Assembly: GCF_019649055.1 (NCBI RefSeq) | Contig: NW_026570325.1 | Span: 248,001-312,000, forward strand | DNA length: 64,000 bases | From: Paramacrobiotus metropolitanus | Taxonomy: Eukaryota; Tardigrada; Eutardigrada; Parachela; Macrobiotidae | Direction: 5' to 3' | Part shown: positions 1 through 8,455 of the stretch, piece after piece | Position numbering within the stretch: position 1 is the first letter of the stretch | Layout: the number at the start of each line of letters is the position of its first letter | Notes under the pieces: model-generated | What the model was told of the DNA's origin: nothing | The model's input: only the letters and a program-made list of their open reading frames with translations | Databases searched by the model: none | Position numbers and translations under genes: made by a program

Positions 1-594
1 CTGATTAGGACCACCTTGATTGGTGTCCATTTCGATCTGGCCAGCGGCGGCAAGGATATCGCGTAATTCCTGCGCCTCCTGCTGTTCGCTTTTCGGTTGA
101 CCCAATAACAGGATCTTATCTCGCATTTGTCGATATTCTGGCCGGTCTTTCTGCTTATAAATATAATTATGAGCGCTGTGGCTTCCAAGCAGCGCGGCCA
201 AGATGCACATTACTGCAGTCTTTAGCCCGGTGTTGTATGGAATTGACATCCAATCGATATTTCGGTTTCGAGTACAGCGGTCTAAATTACTGGCTACCCG
301 GCAGAAGAAATAAAACTTTGCGGGGTCGGTTTCCGGTAAAATAAACTGCAGGAGAAATGTCTCCGTATTCTTATCTCCAAAAATGCGGAATAGAGAGAGA
401 ATCTCAATGTCCACAGCGGTAATCGGTACATACAGCTGACTAATGTCCAACGCTGTACGCAATGAATTTGAACGGCGAGTCGCATATTTCTGCACGTCCA
501 ACGATCGCACTAAATCTACGTTAGCATAATCGATTTCTAACATACGGCCTCGTAGCCCGATTCTTTCCAGCAAATCCACAGACTCGTGGATCAT
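1..594 (-). CDS. Accessory protein B, C-terminal helical part (partial, open at window edge)
   Basis: Open frame from an ATG at 594-592 to base 1 (198 codons, no stop), so the true end is outside the window. The translation is alpha-helical in character, with alternating hydrophobic and charged residues, one hydrophobic stretch around codon 135 (AVMCILAALLG), and a charged tail. I do not recognise the family. It overlaps the frame that ends at 521, and the coding-like sequence moves from that frame to this one near 600. The simplest reading is that 594-1 and 1363-~600 form one protein broken by a one-base shift. No signal peptide or clear envelope membrane anchor is visible. Its place downstream of pol is where env sits in retrovirus-like elements. 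Confidence 0.6.
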   Translation of the reverse strand, partial: MIHESVDLLERIGLRGRMLEIDYANVDLVRSLDVQKYATRRSNSLRTALDISQLYVPITAVDIEILSLFRIFGDKNTETFLLQFILPETDPAKFYFFCRVASNLDRCTRNRNIDWMSIPYNTGLKTAVMCILAALLGSHSAHNYIYKQKDRPEYRQMRDKILLLGQPKSEQQEAQELRDILAAAGQIEMDTNQGGPNQ

Positions 595-1363
595 ATTGCG
601 CTACGTCTGGGTTTTCCTCACGGTTCGCAATTCCCAAGATGCCGGTTAATTTGTGAACATAAATTTCAGCATTGTTCACAATATGCATTACGTCCTTCAG
701 TACGGTAGAAGGATCGATCGGTAGTGAACGATTATCACGGTATCCGCGACGATGAACATCGCGCTGCTGATTTCCAGCCGGTTGATTATTCTGCACATTG
801 CGCTGAGTATTCGACTGCTGATCTCCAGCCGGTCGAGCGCTCTGCTGCTGTTGTTGCTGATATTCAGCCGATCGAACATTATCGCGATTGCGCTGTCTGC
901 CGGTTCGTCTCTGCAAATCAGCAGAAATAAGTTTATTTCCCAATTCGGTCAAATCTCTACCCTCGATTATAATATTCTTGCGCGACTGTGAATGATGCAC
1001 AGACGGTTCCAGACTATATTCAATTCGATGGCGGCTACCAAATACTGGTCTGCCGCTACTACTGTCAGAGGACGGTTGTAAACACTCATTCCCTGCTGAC
1101 GTAGTCGATTCATCCAAAGACAATTTACTTACTTTTTTCATCAGTCCCGCACGCGCGTCCGGTTGATTACGCGACGTACTCGGCTGACGTTCGATATTCT
1201 GCTGTTGTGTGGCAGTTCGGCTACCAAACTGCTGCGCAACATTCGGACGATATCCGCGCTCAGCGAGCCACGGGTCGGTACTGGTCGTCGCCTGCTGTAC
1301 AGACGGAGTATTAGATTGAATTTTACATAATTTACAAGACGGTACAGTGCAGGTATTTGTCAT
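521..1363 (-). CDS. Accessory protein B, central part: Cys motif and Q/N/R-rich region
   Basis: A 280-codon frame overlapping the upstream frame (1332-2015) by 32 bases; its ATG directly follows an in-frame TAA. The N-terminus has CTVPSCKLCK, a possible zinc-binding cluster. The middle is disordered and rich in Gln, Asn, Arg and Ser, with a Gln run near codon 170. The last ~30 codons look like out-of-frame sequence because the coding signal moves to the 594-1 frame. Family unknown. Either a frameshifted continuation of the 2015-1332 ORF, or a separate overlapping gene; the short overlap and lack of spacing favour a continuation. Confidence 0.55.
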   Translation of the reverse strand: MTNTCTVPSCKLCKIQSNTPSVQQATTSTDPWLAERGYRPNVAQQFGSRTATQQQNIERQPSTSRNQPDARAGLMKKVSKLSLDESTTSAGNECLQPSSDSSSGRPVFGSRHRIEYSLEPSVHHSQSRKNIIIEGRDLTELGNKLISADLQRRTGRQRNRDNVRSAEYQQQQQQSARPAGDQQSNTQRNVQNNQPAGNQQRDVHRRGYRDNRSLPIDPSTVLKDVMHIVNNAEIYVHKLTGILGIANREENPDVAQYDPRVCGFAGKNRATRPYVRNRLC

Positions 1364-2015
1364 TTACCTGCGTCGGCATCGGTTGACGATATTGCTGATA
1401 CTGCGGCTGATTAAATGCCCAGTCAGCCTGCGGATATTGCGCATTTTGCGCCGGTTGATACTGTTGCGGAAATTGTTGATAATTCAACATCGATTGCTGC
1501 GGCATCGCGTACGCCTGCAGTGAATTAACATTAAAATTCAGAATATCATTTTCCCACGTACTGGGAATCGATCGATCTAATGGGATCATTTCCCACTCTT
1601 CTGCCGATAATAAAGTACCTGCTAGGTAATTATTTACCTGTGTATTCGGTTGTGACGGTGCGTTAAATCGCATCGCCACGTGCGACGGCGCTCTCCCTGG
1701 ATCCGGCACTTGTTGCCAATGATCCGCTCGGCTATTAACGAACCCATGGACGGCATCATTAATCTGCGCCAACAACCACGGTTTCCGCTGGAGAATCAGT
1801 TCATATCGCGACTCCATTACGGTGGTGTATGCATCCAAATTGGCATGCATCACTTCGCTCACCAGCCGTGTTACAACGGTATCTGGATTCATATTATCGA
1901 TATTCTGTCCAAACAGACAGTCGGTACATTTCCGGTTGTTCGTGTTATACTTGCAGCGATCGCACACGTTCGGTTCCATTCGGTCTACAAGAAGATTATT
2001 CGCATTAATCTTCAA
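1332..2015 (-). CDS. Accessory protein B, N-terminal part: zinc-ribbon-like cluster and Q/Y/P-rich tail
   Basis: 227 codons. Near the N-terminus is CDRCKYNTNNRKCTDC (CxxC-x8-CxxC), the spacing of a small zinc ribbon. A mostly helical segment follows (about residues 40-110), then a low-complexity C-terminus dominated by Gln, Tyr and Pro (repeated QYQ/QYP units, about residues 170-215), a composition typical of prion-like, phase-separating proteins. No homologue recognised. A single copy of the intergenic motif (2090-2140) lies just upstream in element sense, between accessory genes A and B. The function is unknown; nucleic-acid binding is only an inference from the Cys cluster. Confidence 0.6.
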   Translation of the reverse strand: MKINANNLLVDRMEPNVCDRCKYNTNNRKCTDCLFGQNIDNMNPDTVVTRLVSEVMHANLDAYTTVMESRYELILQRKPWLLAQINDAVHGFVNSRADHWQQVPDPGRAPSHVAMRFNAPSQPNTQVNNYLAGTLLSAEEWEMIPLDRSIPSTWENDILNFNVNSLQAYAMPQQSMLNYQQFPQQYQPAQNAQYPQADWAFNQPQYQQYRQPMPTQVNDKYLHCTVL

Positions 2016-2089
2016 TTACTTAATCGGTAACTCTATAATTTATTTAAACGATAATTTAATCAACGATTATTACGCAATTCGGCTAACGA

Positions 2090-2140
2090 TTATGCGAGAG
2101 GTATAGACCACAATTTTATGGGGACATTTTCGGTTTATTT
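2090..2140 (-). repeat. Single copy of the element's intergenic motif
   Basis: Plus-strand text GCGAGAGGTATAGACCACAA followed by TTTTATGGGGAC matches the repeat unit at 4965-5215. It lies in the gap between accessory genes A (ends 2200) and B (starts 2015). Its recurrence at gene boundaries suggests an RNA-processing or transcription signal of the element; this is inference. Confidence 0.55.
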
Positions 2141-2199
2141 ACGATTAACTTCTACTGTAGTAATCCTACAGTAGTCGGTGATTTTACGGTTTTAAATTA

Positions 2200-3990
2200 T
2201 TAGCGGTGCGATGATGAAGACGAAGACCCAGCATGGCCCGCGTTTTCATTAATTCGCCAAGTTATTCCGCGTTGGGGATCGTTATGAGAAATTATAATGG
2301 GATCTAACACCAGTTCGGATGCGGCTAACTCAACGTAATGATCTACACGATTTCCCATATCAGGGCGTACCGTGCGAATATACTGAATTATTTCATCGAT
2401 AGTAGATCCAGTAGGATCGGCGATTTCTCTAATTGTGCGCAAAACAACTTCCTGCCACTGTCTCGCATCAAACAGTGGGTAATTATGCAGGAATGAAATA
2501 TTCGGTAAAATTGTGTGATACACAAGTAATCGATTGGAATTATAACGTCGTAATAACCGGCTATTTTCATACGCCCGATTAATTGCAGCAACTACTGCTT
2601 CCGCATTATACCGATGTCTCAAACAATCTATAATCCGCCCCGAAGTAGGTTCGTGACGTGATCGCACAATCTGACCGATAGTTTCAATCAGAGTCTCTAA
2701 CGTTGGCTCTGGAGGCGGTGGCGGTGGCTGAACTATCTTTACATTCTTCCGCTTCCTATCTGGCGACGGAAGTCCCAGTTCTTTAACTGGTAACCCGGTA
2801 ATCGAACTCATTCTCGTACGGTTAGAATCGGTAAGTGCGTATCGCGGCACCATTAATCCGGTAATTTCGACTAATACGTCCCGGCGCACTAATTCGTGAA
2901 TAGCTTCCAAAATCATTGGAAACTGCTGCGCGGGGGCACACAGTGCCATCGGCATCGTTAGAGTAATATAATTAGCAATCTCTGCTACGGTAGATCCAGC
3001 ACGATTATGAATATCGCGCACGGCAAATACTACGGCTTCCCGGAAGCTCTCCGGCGTATTAATTACCATATGTTGGTACCATCTCCTACGGAGATCAGTC
3101 GGTGAATACATTATTGTCGGTGACCAATTAATGTATACTTCGAGCATCTCGCCCCGGTTAACAGCGCCCTGAATAGCTAATCGAAACTGTTCACGATCTG
3201 CGTTTCGGTTCACGTGAGTTCGATAACTCTGATACAAATAGTTAAATGCAGCTGCTCGCTCTTTATTCTTTAACTCACGGAAAAACCCGTAAGCTGCATC
3301 CAGCATTAACGCCATAGTGTCATCTGCTGTCGGTTCCGGTGGTGTAATAACCACAAGTAATGGCGATGAATCATCCGAATCTTTCGGCGATTTCTCCTTT
3401 TCTGCCTTTTTCGCAACCGGAATATGTTCCGGTATTTCCGGTGAAGGTACTCGAGTAGTCGGAGGTTCGATATTTTCCTCCGTCTGGTCTTGCATCGATC
3501 TATCGGCTTCCGGTACTTCAACTGTCTGATCATCGATAGTTAATTTACCCGGTTCATCTTCGTTATCGCTATCAAAATAGCTACGATTTAGCTGATCTCT
3601 AACCTGTATGATCTGTCGCTGCAGATCTTCCTGCTCTTCTCTCAATCGCTGTCTGCGCTCAGACTCGCGCAAAACAGGTTCGGTAGTGTGATTATCAGTT
3701 GTCTGTGTAGACAACCGCGGTATTTTAGGTGGCGACGGCTGTCCATCACCCGATTGTTTTGGCACGCGATCAGCTTGCGCTGTTGGCATAGTGCCACTCT
3801 GAGATACCGGTAAATTTGCCACAATACTTGGCATACGAGTCGGTGTACTGATTTTAACAACTCCCGGTCGTACCAATGTACTGACAGGAAACTGCTGATC
3901 GGTCGGTGAAATAATATATCGATGTTGCAACGGTAAATTCCCAGTTGCAGGTCGAAGTCTTACAGTACTATTCGGTGGGGCAACAACCAT
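2200..3990 (-). CDS. Accessory protein A, C-terminal part: four winged-helix (H15-like) repeats
   Basis: 596 codons from the first ATG, but the frame is open upstream to about 4.12 kb, where it meets the frame of 4835-4086. Residues 1-220 are disordered with a charged helix near 105-135. From about 226 to 575 there are four repeats of ~75 residues: ~226-300, ~309-385, ~425-490 and ~504-575. Repeats 2 and 4 share a helix, then GSTVAEIANYI or GSTIDEIIQYI, a third helix, and a short beta wing ending in Y/W-x-L/I, which is the linker-histone H1/H5 winged-helix pattern. Repeats 1 and 3 are more diverged. If right, the protein binds DNA or chromatin. It ends in a Ser run. Other winged-helix families are possible. 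Confidence 0.6.
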   Translation of the reverse strand: MVVAPPNSTVRLRPATGNLPLQHRYIISPTDQQFPVSTLVRPGVVKISTPTRMPSIVANLPVSQSGTMPTAQADRVPKQSGDGQPSPPKIPRLSTQTTDNHTTEPVLRESERRQRLREEQEDLQRQIIQVRDQLNRSYFDSDNEDEPGKLTIDDQTVEVPEADRSMQDQTEENIEPPTTRVPSPEIPEHIPVAKKAEKEKSPKDSDDSSPLLVVITPPEPTADDTMALMLDAAYGFFRELKNKERAAAFNYLYQSYRTHVNRNADREQFRLAIQGAVNRGEMLEVYINWSPTIMYSPTDLRRRWYQHMVINTPESFREAVVFAVRDIHNRAGSTVAEIANYITLTMPMALCAPAQQFPMILEAIHELVRRDVLVEITGLMVPRYALTDSNRTRMSSITGLPVKELGLPSPDRKRKNVKIVQPPPPPPEPTLETLIETIGQIVRSRHEPTSGRIIDCLRHRYNAEAVVAAINRAYENSRLLRRYNSNRLLVYHTILPNISFLHNYPLFDARQWQEVVLRTIREIADPTGSTIDEIIQYIRTVRPDMGNRVDHYVELAASELVLDPIIISHNDPQRGITWRINENAGHAGSSSSSSHR

Positions 3991-4085
3991 ACGCGGCTGT
4001 GCTGGCGGTATCGGGCTCGGTAAAATCGGTCTATTTCCATTATTACCAATAATTCTTTGCTGAATAAGCGGTTGGGAAGACGGCG

Positions 4086-4835
4086 CTACATTCGCAAGAG
4101 TGCCATCTGGTCTTGTCCCGGTCCCAAGAGAAAAGTATGTCGCTGATTATTAATATTAACGCTGGCTACATTCATCTGTGGTCCTCCCGGTACCACAGGC
4201 GGTAATGGTCTAATTACAGGAGTTTCGGTTAAATAGATTTCATGCGGCACCGGGTAATTCATACGAATTATCCCGTGAGATCCTCCCGACGGTGGCTCAC
4301 TCCGGGAAATCCCGAGAGTCGATTGTGCCATCGCGGTAGGTTCTTGCACATTTTGTGCCGGCTGATTTAATGCAGGTTCGCTTTGTGCAATCGGCACATT
4401 TGTTCCAACATTTTGCGATTGAATTTGTACATCTCGTACCGGTTGAACTGACGGCGGTTCACTACGTGAAGCACCCAAATTAATCGGTAATAATGATACT
4501 GCTGCCGGTGTTTCCACCGTGCGGACAGTCGGTTGAATTACTGCAACATTTTGTACCGGTTGTTCATTAGCGGAAATATTACGCAAATTTTCTGGCGATT
4601 CTTCTGGTGGAAAATTCTCACCATCATCTTCTTGCATACGCCGTATCAAAGCTTGATACTGGTCGTAGTCGGTAATAAAAACATTATCGGTTTGTACTGA
4701 GCGTGAAACTCGTACAGTTTCGATCTGAACCGGTTCATCTTCAGATTGAATATCGGTAAAAATTATACTCAATCTCTGAGCGTTCGATCTATTATTACCT
4801 GAATTCGGATGACGGTTCGGTTGCTGTCTGTCCAT
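4086..4835 (-). CDS. Accessory protein A, N-terminal disordered part
   Basis: 249 codons, first gene after pol in element sense, preceded by the repeat cluster at 4965-5215. The sequence is disordered, rich in Pro, Gln, Val and Asn, with internal repeats (SRSEPPS twice; QPV/QPA-x-NVQ several times). Near 4.12 kb the coding signal passes into the frame of 3990-2200, which is open across the junction, so 4835-2200 is probably one protein of ~860 residues with a one-base shift in this copy. No known domain in this half. Confidence 0.6.
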   Translation of the reverse strand: MDRQQPNRHPNSGNNRSNAQRLSIIFTDIQSEDEPVQIETVRVSRSVQTDNVFITDYDQYQALIRRMQEDDGENFPPEESPENLRNISANEQPVQNVAVIQPTVRTVETPAAVSLLPINLGASRSEPPSVQPVRDVQIQSQNVGTNVPIAQSEPALNQPAQNVQEPTAMAQSTLGISRSEPPSGGSHGIIRMNYPVPHEIYLTETPVIRPLPPVVPGGPQMNVASVNINNQRHTFLLGPGQDQMALLRM

Positions 4836-4964
4836 TTCGGTACCTACAACAACAAGTAAGCCGGTGAGTTCGGTATTTAACTACTGAAATTAATTCGAGA
4901 ATTAATTTAGTAATTAATCGATAATAATATCAGCTCGATAGCGGTATTTTAATTTATGCGGTTA

Positions 4965-5215
4965 TTATTCCCACTTTTCAGTGGGGAATAATTCGGTCAA
5001 GAGGTACGGACCTCTATATAGCGGGGAATAATTCGATATTATTTCGCAAGAGTAGTACGAGAGGTATGAACCGAAATTTAGTGGGGATTTATTCGCGTAA
5101 ATATTACGAGAGATACGGACCACATTTTTAGTGGGGATTTTAAATCGATAAGGTACGAACCACGGAAATAAGGGAACTCTATTTCAGAGCGGTACGGACC
5201 ACACAGATTGTAAAA
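4965..5215 (-). repeat. Degenerate ~50-bp tandem repeats between pol and accessory gene A
   Basis: About five to six imperfect units. In element sense each reads roughly CCCCACTAAA, a short A/T spacer, GTGGTCCGTACCTCTCGTA, then an A/T-rich spacer. Units are visible near 4975, 5000, 5058, 5107, 5151 and 5189. In the best copy CCAC and GTGG can pair into a small hairpin. The cluster fills the gap between the pol stop (5219) and the next ATG (4835). Confidence 0.7.
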
Positions 5216-5218
5216 TTA

Positions 5219-7000
5219 TTATTTTACATGTTCGTATCCGTTTTTGCCACGGCGTACGTGCAGACGTAGCCGCGTCGGCTTTTTCTTATTTATTTTACGA
5301 TTATTTTCGGTATTATTAGTAGATTCTTCGATCCACTGATTATCCTCATTTTCAGCTTCGATATTACTTTGATTTTCGGTTGAATTATTATTTTCAACAT
5401 TATCGGTAACTTCTGCAGTTTCAGCTGGTGTAAACGGTTCGGCATTTACATTTAAACCATTTTCGGCGGTTTTCGGTAATACGCACACAATATCTTTACG
5501 ATCCTCTTCGGTAGTGTTATAACGCTTGAGGCGTTCGCAATTTACAATGCGAGTTTCTCCCGGTTTATCCTTATTTTCGATTTCAACGGCGTTAGTATAC
5601 GGGAAGCTGACAACTTCCCATCTACCACCAAACTTTTCTCGAAACGATTCTACTTCTCCCTTTTTCTTTTCCTTTTTCAAAAGAACTAATTCGCCTATTT
5701 GATAATTATCATCGCTACGTTTCCGATTAAATCGTTCGGCATTTTTAACAAACTCTTCGTTTAAATAAATTTCGATAATTTCATGCGCGCGACTTAAATT
5801 ATGGCGAAAATCGGCCATATATTCGGCAATCGATGCATGATCCGTCGGTAAATTAGTTTTCGTAGCTATATCTGCAGGAATAACCTGTTCGCGGCCATAT
5901 AGCATATAATACGGCGACATATGCGTCGTCTTATTTTCGACACGGTTTTTACCAGCGATAACGTACGGTAATACAGTATCCCAATTCTTTTCGCGACCAT
6001 CTGCAGCGTACATCGCCAAAGAATCGGCAATTGTCTGCATCTGGCGTTCGACAAGTCCTCTTCCTACAGGATGATACGCAGCACCAAAATGATGCTGTAT
6101 TTTTAAACGGTTATTATTCGCTTCTAGTAATTTATTGTGGAAGTGAGTTCCACGATCGGTATTAAGAATATGCGGTGTGCCATAAGGCAAAAATACATCA
6201 TGGATTAGGAAATTCGCTACAGTTTCCTTTTTCGCATTCGGTATCGCTTTCGCGATTACAAATTTCGTTAATTCATCAATAGCTACGGCAATATAAGTAT
6301 TGCCTCTCGGTGTTATTGGTAACGGTCCTTTAAGATCCACTTGCATTCGGTACCACGGCGCACCTATTTTAATCTGTTGCAATTTACCAGGCGGTGCTTT
6401 CCGTTCGGTTTTCCTGTGCTGACATAGATAACAATTTCGCACGTATTTATCGATTTGGGCGACCATTCCGTCCCAGTAATAACGCAACGCTATCGCCTTA
6501 TAAGTTTTTAACGGTCCCAAATGACCACTTGCCGGTGTATCGTGCATGGCGTGCATGATATCTACACGCATATGCTTCGGTACTACATAGCGACGATCTA
6601 AACGACCATCTTTTTCGGTTAATCGGTAAAGAACTCCGCTCCAGAGTTCGAAATTCGGATCGCGTTTAATTAAGTGAGTACCTTCGGCTCTACCTTCTAA
6701 GGCATGAAAGCGCTTCTCGATAACAGGATCCTTTTCCTGTTCGACTCGGTAATATTTAAAGTTATCCTCGCCTTCCTCATGGTCGGCGGGGTCGGTAATT
6801 GTAGTTACTCTAATCGCTGGAGTACTAAATTTCCGATCTTTCATATCATCCCAGTCGTCGTCGTCAGCCGTTTCGATCGGCGGACCGACGGGATGTCGGC
6901 TTAAAGCATCAGCGTTATCACACTGTTTGCCTGGCCTATATAAAATAGTCATTTTATGACTACTCAGTTGAAGTGCCCAACGCGTGTAAGACGTCCGTTT
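5219..7000 (-). CDS. Pol: end of RNase H region and integrase
   Basis: Homology begins near 6990 (RWALQLSSHKMTILYRPG), the tail of the RNase H/connection region; the ORF upstream of this is out-of-frame. Next come the zinc-binding HHCC domain (HDTPASGH and CYLCQ), then the catalytic core: VDLKG, NTDRGTHFHN and GRGLVERQ, with 35 residues between the second Asp and the Glu (D-D-35-E). An SH3-like C-terminal region follows (YQIGELVLLKKEKKKGEV), then a long acidic and Asn-rich tail. Catalyses insertion of element DNA into the host genome. The catalytic residues are intact, but the frame is separated from the upstream RNase H by a shift near 6985. Confidence 0.9.
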   Translation of the reverse strand, partial: KRTSYTRWALQLSSHKMTILYRPGKQCDNADALSRHPVGPPIETADDDDWDDMKDRKFSTPAIRVTTITDPADHEEGEDNFKYYRVEQEKDPVIEKRFHALEGRAEGTHLIKRDPNFELWSGVLYRLTEKDGRLDRRYVVPKHMRVDIMHAMHDTPASGHLGPLKTYKAIALRYYWDGMVAQIDKYVRNCYLCQHRKTERKAPPGKLQQIKIGAPWYRMQVDLKGPLPITPRGNTYIAVAIDELTKFVIAKAIPNAKKETVANFLIHDVFLPYGTPHILNTDRGTHFHNKLLEANNNRLKIQHHFGAAYHPVGRGLVERQMQTIADSLAMYAADGREKNWDTVLPYVIAGKNRVENKTTHMSPYYMLYGREQVIPADIATKTNLPTDHASIAEYMADFRHNLSRAHEIIEIYLNEEFVKNAERFNRKRSDDNYQIGELVLLKKEKKKGEVESFREKFGGRWEVVSFPYTNAVEIENKDKPGETRIVNCERLKRYNTTEEDRKDIVCVLPKTAENGLNVNAEPFTPAETAEVTDNVENNNSTENQSNIEAENEDNQWIEESTNNTENNRKINKKKPTRLRLHVRRGKNGYEHVK

Positions 7001-7872
7001 AGGCCTTCCTTTCGCGAAACAGAACGCAACAAATTTTTCAGCGCCTGGTGATCGGTTTGCACGAAAAAGTGCGAATATTCGATGAAATGTCGAAATTTGC
7101 GACAAGCAAATACGACAGCCATGCATTCGAGTTCGGTAATGGGATACTTACGCTCAGCATCGGTTAATAATTTGCTGGCATAAATTATAGGATGACCATC
7201 TTGATGTAAGATAGCACCTATGCCGATTGTACTGGCATCGCACTCGATGACAGTCGGTTTACTAGGATCGAATTTAACAAGTACCGGTGCATTTATTAAT
7301 GAATTTTTTAAATCAATAAATTCCTCATCATGTTCGGCTTTCCAGTTGTTTTTAACATCGATTTCTCCTTTTAATAGGCCGTACATTGCACGGGTTCGGC
7401 TTGCAAAATCTTTGACAAATTTACGATAATAATTACATAAGCCGAGAAAAGACCGTAAGTCATTCTCAGTTTCCGGTTTCGGATACTGTGAGATTGCGGA
7501 GATTTTCTCCGGATCGGTTTTTATCCTTGCCTTGGACACGATGTGACCTAGGAAATGAAGTTCGGTTTCGCCTACGTGGCATTTACTCGGTTTTAATGTA
7601 AAGCCAACTTTAATAAGGCATTCGCACATTAGCCTAATTTTCCTTATTAAATCGTCGAAGTCTTTCGCGGCTACAATTATATCATCTAGATACGCAAAAA
7701 TATTCTCATTTCGTACGGCAGAGAGAGCCTTATTCATGGTCTCCTGAAACGTAGCCGGTCCGTTGCACACGCCGAAAGGCATGCGCAAAAATTCAAACAA
7801 ACCCGTCTTGCGTAATAAAAGCGGTTTTTTCGATAGAATCTTCTGCCATTTGTATCTGCCAGAAGCCGGCAT
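6964..7872 (-). CDS. Pol: reverse transcriptase palm/thumb and RNase H
   Basis: Recognisable sequence starts at GLFEFLRMPFGVCNGPATFQ, the Ty3/gypsy RT signature. The catalytic FAYLDDIIVA follows, then the thumb (HFLGHIVS, DLRSFLGLCNYYRKF). RNase H follows with Asp in ECDAST, Glu in ELECM and Asp in TDHQAL. It copies element RNA into DNA and degrades the template. The start is out of phase with the N-terminal RT frame because of a shift near 7805; the end shifts near 6985 into the integrase frame. There are no internal stops between these points. Confidence 0.93.
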   Translation of the reverse strand: MPASGRYKWQKILSKKPLLLRKTGLFEFLRMPFGVCNGPATFQETMNKALSAVRNENIFAYLDDIIVAAKDFDDLIRKIRLMCECLIKVGFTLKPSKCHVGETELHFLGHIVSKARIKTDPEKISAISQYPKPETENDLRSFLGLCNYYRKFVKDFASRTRAMYGLLKGEIDVKNNWKAEHDEEFIDLKNSLINAPVLVKFDPSKPTVIECDASTIGIGAILHQDGHPIIYASKLLTDAERKYPITELECMAVVFACRKFRHFIEYSHFFVQTDHQALKNLLRSVSRKEGLNGRLTRVGHFN

Positions 7873-8455
7873 TACAGTCTACGCCTACGTAGAATTCGTT
7901 ATCGGCAACTGACTGAAGTAACTCATCTGGAGACGGTAAAGGATAATTGTTCTTTTTAGTTACATCGTTTAATTTAATGTAATTAACGCAAAAACGAGTA
8001 CCAATGGTACCGTCCGGATTCTTTTTAGAAGCCAACACAACTGGGAAACACCAGTTGCTGTTGGATCGGCGAATAATACCTTTTTCGAGCATTTCCTTTA
8101 CATGCTCTTCGATAATTTCCCGTCCTCGCCAAGAGGTACGGTGCGGTTTGCATTTTATCGGTAACGTATCACCAGTATCGATATGATGTTTAACGATTGT
8201 TACGTCGCCAAACGGTCGACGCTTAGTCGCAAATAAATCCGGATAATCAAGGAATACTGCCTTGATCTTATTTATTTGTTCGGTGGTTAATTTCGAATTA
8301 ATATTAAGCGCATCAACAGCATCTTTAATCTCCTGCTGTTCCTCGGGAGTACGTTCGGCAAAAGAGACTGCATTAATGCAAATCTCATCATTTTCGATTT
8401 CTTCGTACGGTTCTAAGTATCCGATAAATTGTCCCTTTTTAATGGAAACTGTCGA
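7793..8455 (-). CDS. Pol: RT N-terminal (fingers) region
   Basis: The frame is open from 8455, beyond the first ATG at 8092. It encodes a helical linker followed by the RT start: LFATKRRPFG, HHIDTGD, MLEKGIIRRSNS, WCFPVVLASKK and VDCNAGFWQIQM (first catalytic Asp, in VGVDC). At the downstream end the reading stops at 7793, because one extra base near 7805 puts the MPFG motif into another frame. At the upstream end it joins the 9300-8413 frame by another shift near 8460. Confidence 0.88.
   Translation of the reverse strand, partial: STVSIKKGQFIGYLEPYEEIENDEICINAVSFAERTPEEQQEIKDAVDALNINSKLTTEQINKIKAVFLDYPDLFATKRRPFGDVTIVKHHIDTGDTLPIKCKPHRTSWRGREIIEEHVKEMLEKGIIRRSNSNWCFPVVLASKKNPDGTIGTRFCVNYIKLNDVTKKNNYPLPSPDELLQSVADNEFYVGVDCNAGFWQIQMAEDSIEKTAFITQDGFV

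Noticed and set aside
1-4835. Envelope gene of a retrovirus-like element
   Set aside because: No signal peptide, furin-like site, fusion peptide or clear transmembrane anchor in the accessory proteins; winged-helix and low-complexity features seen instead.
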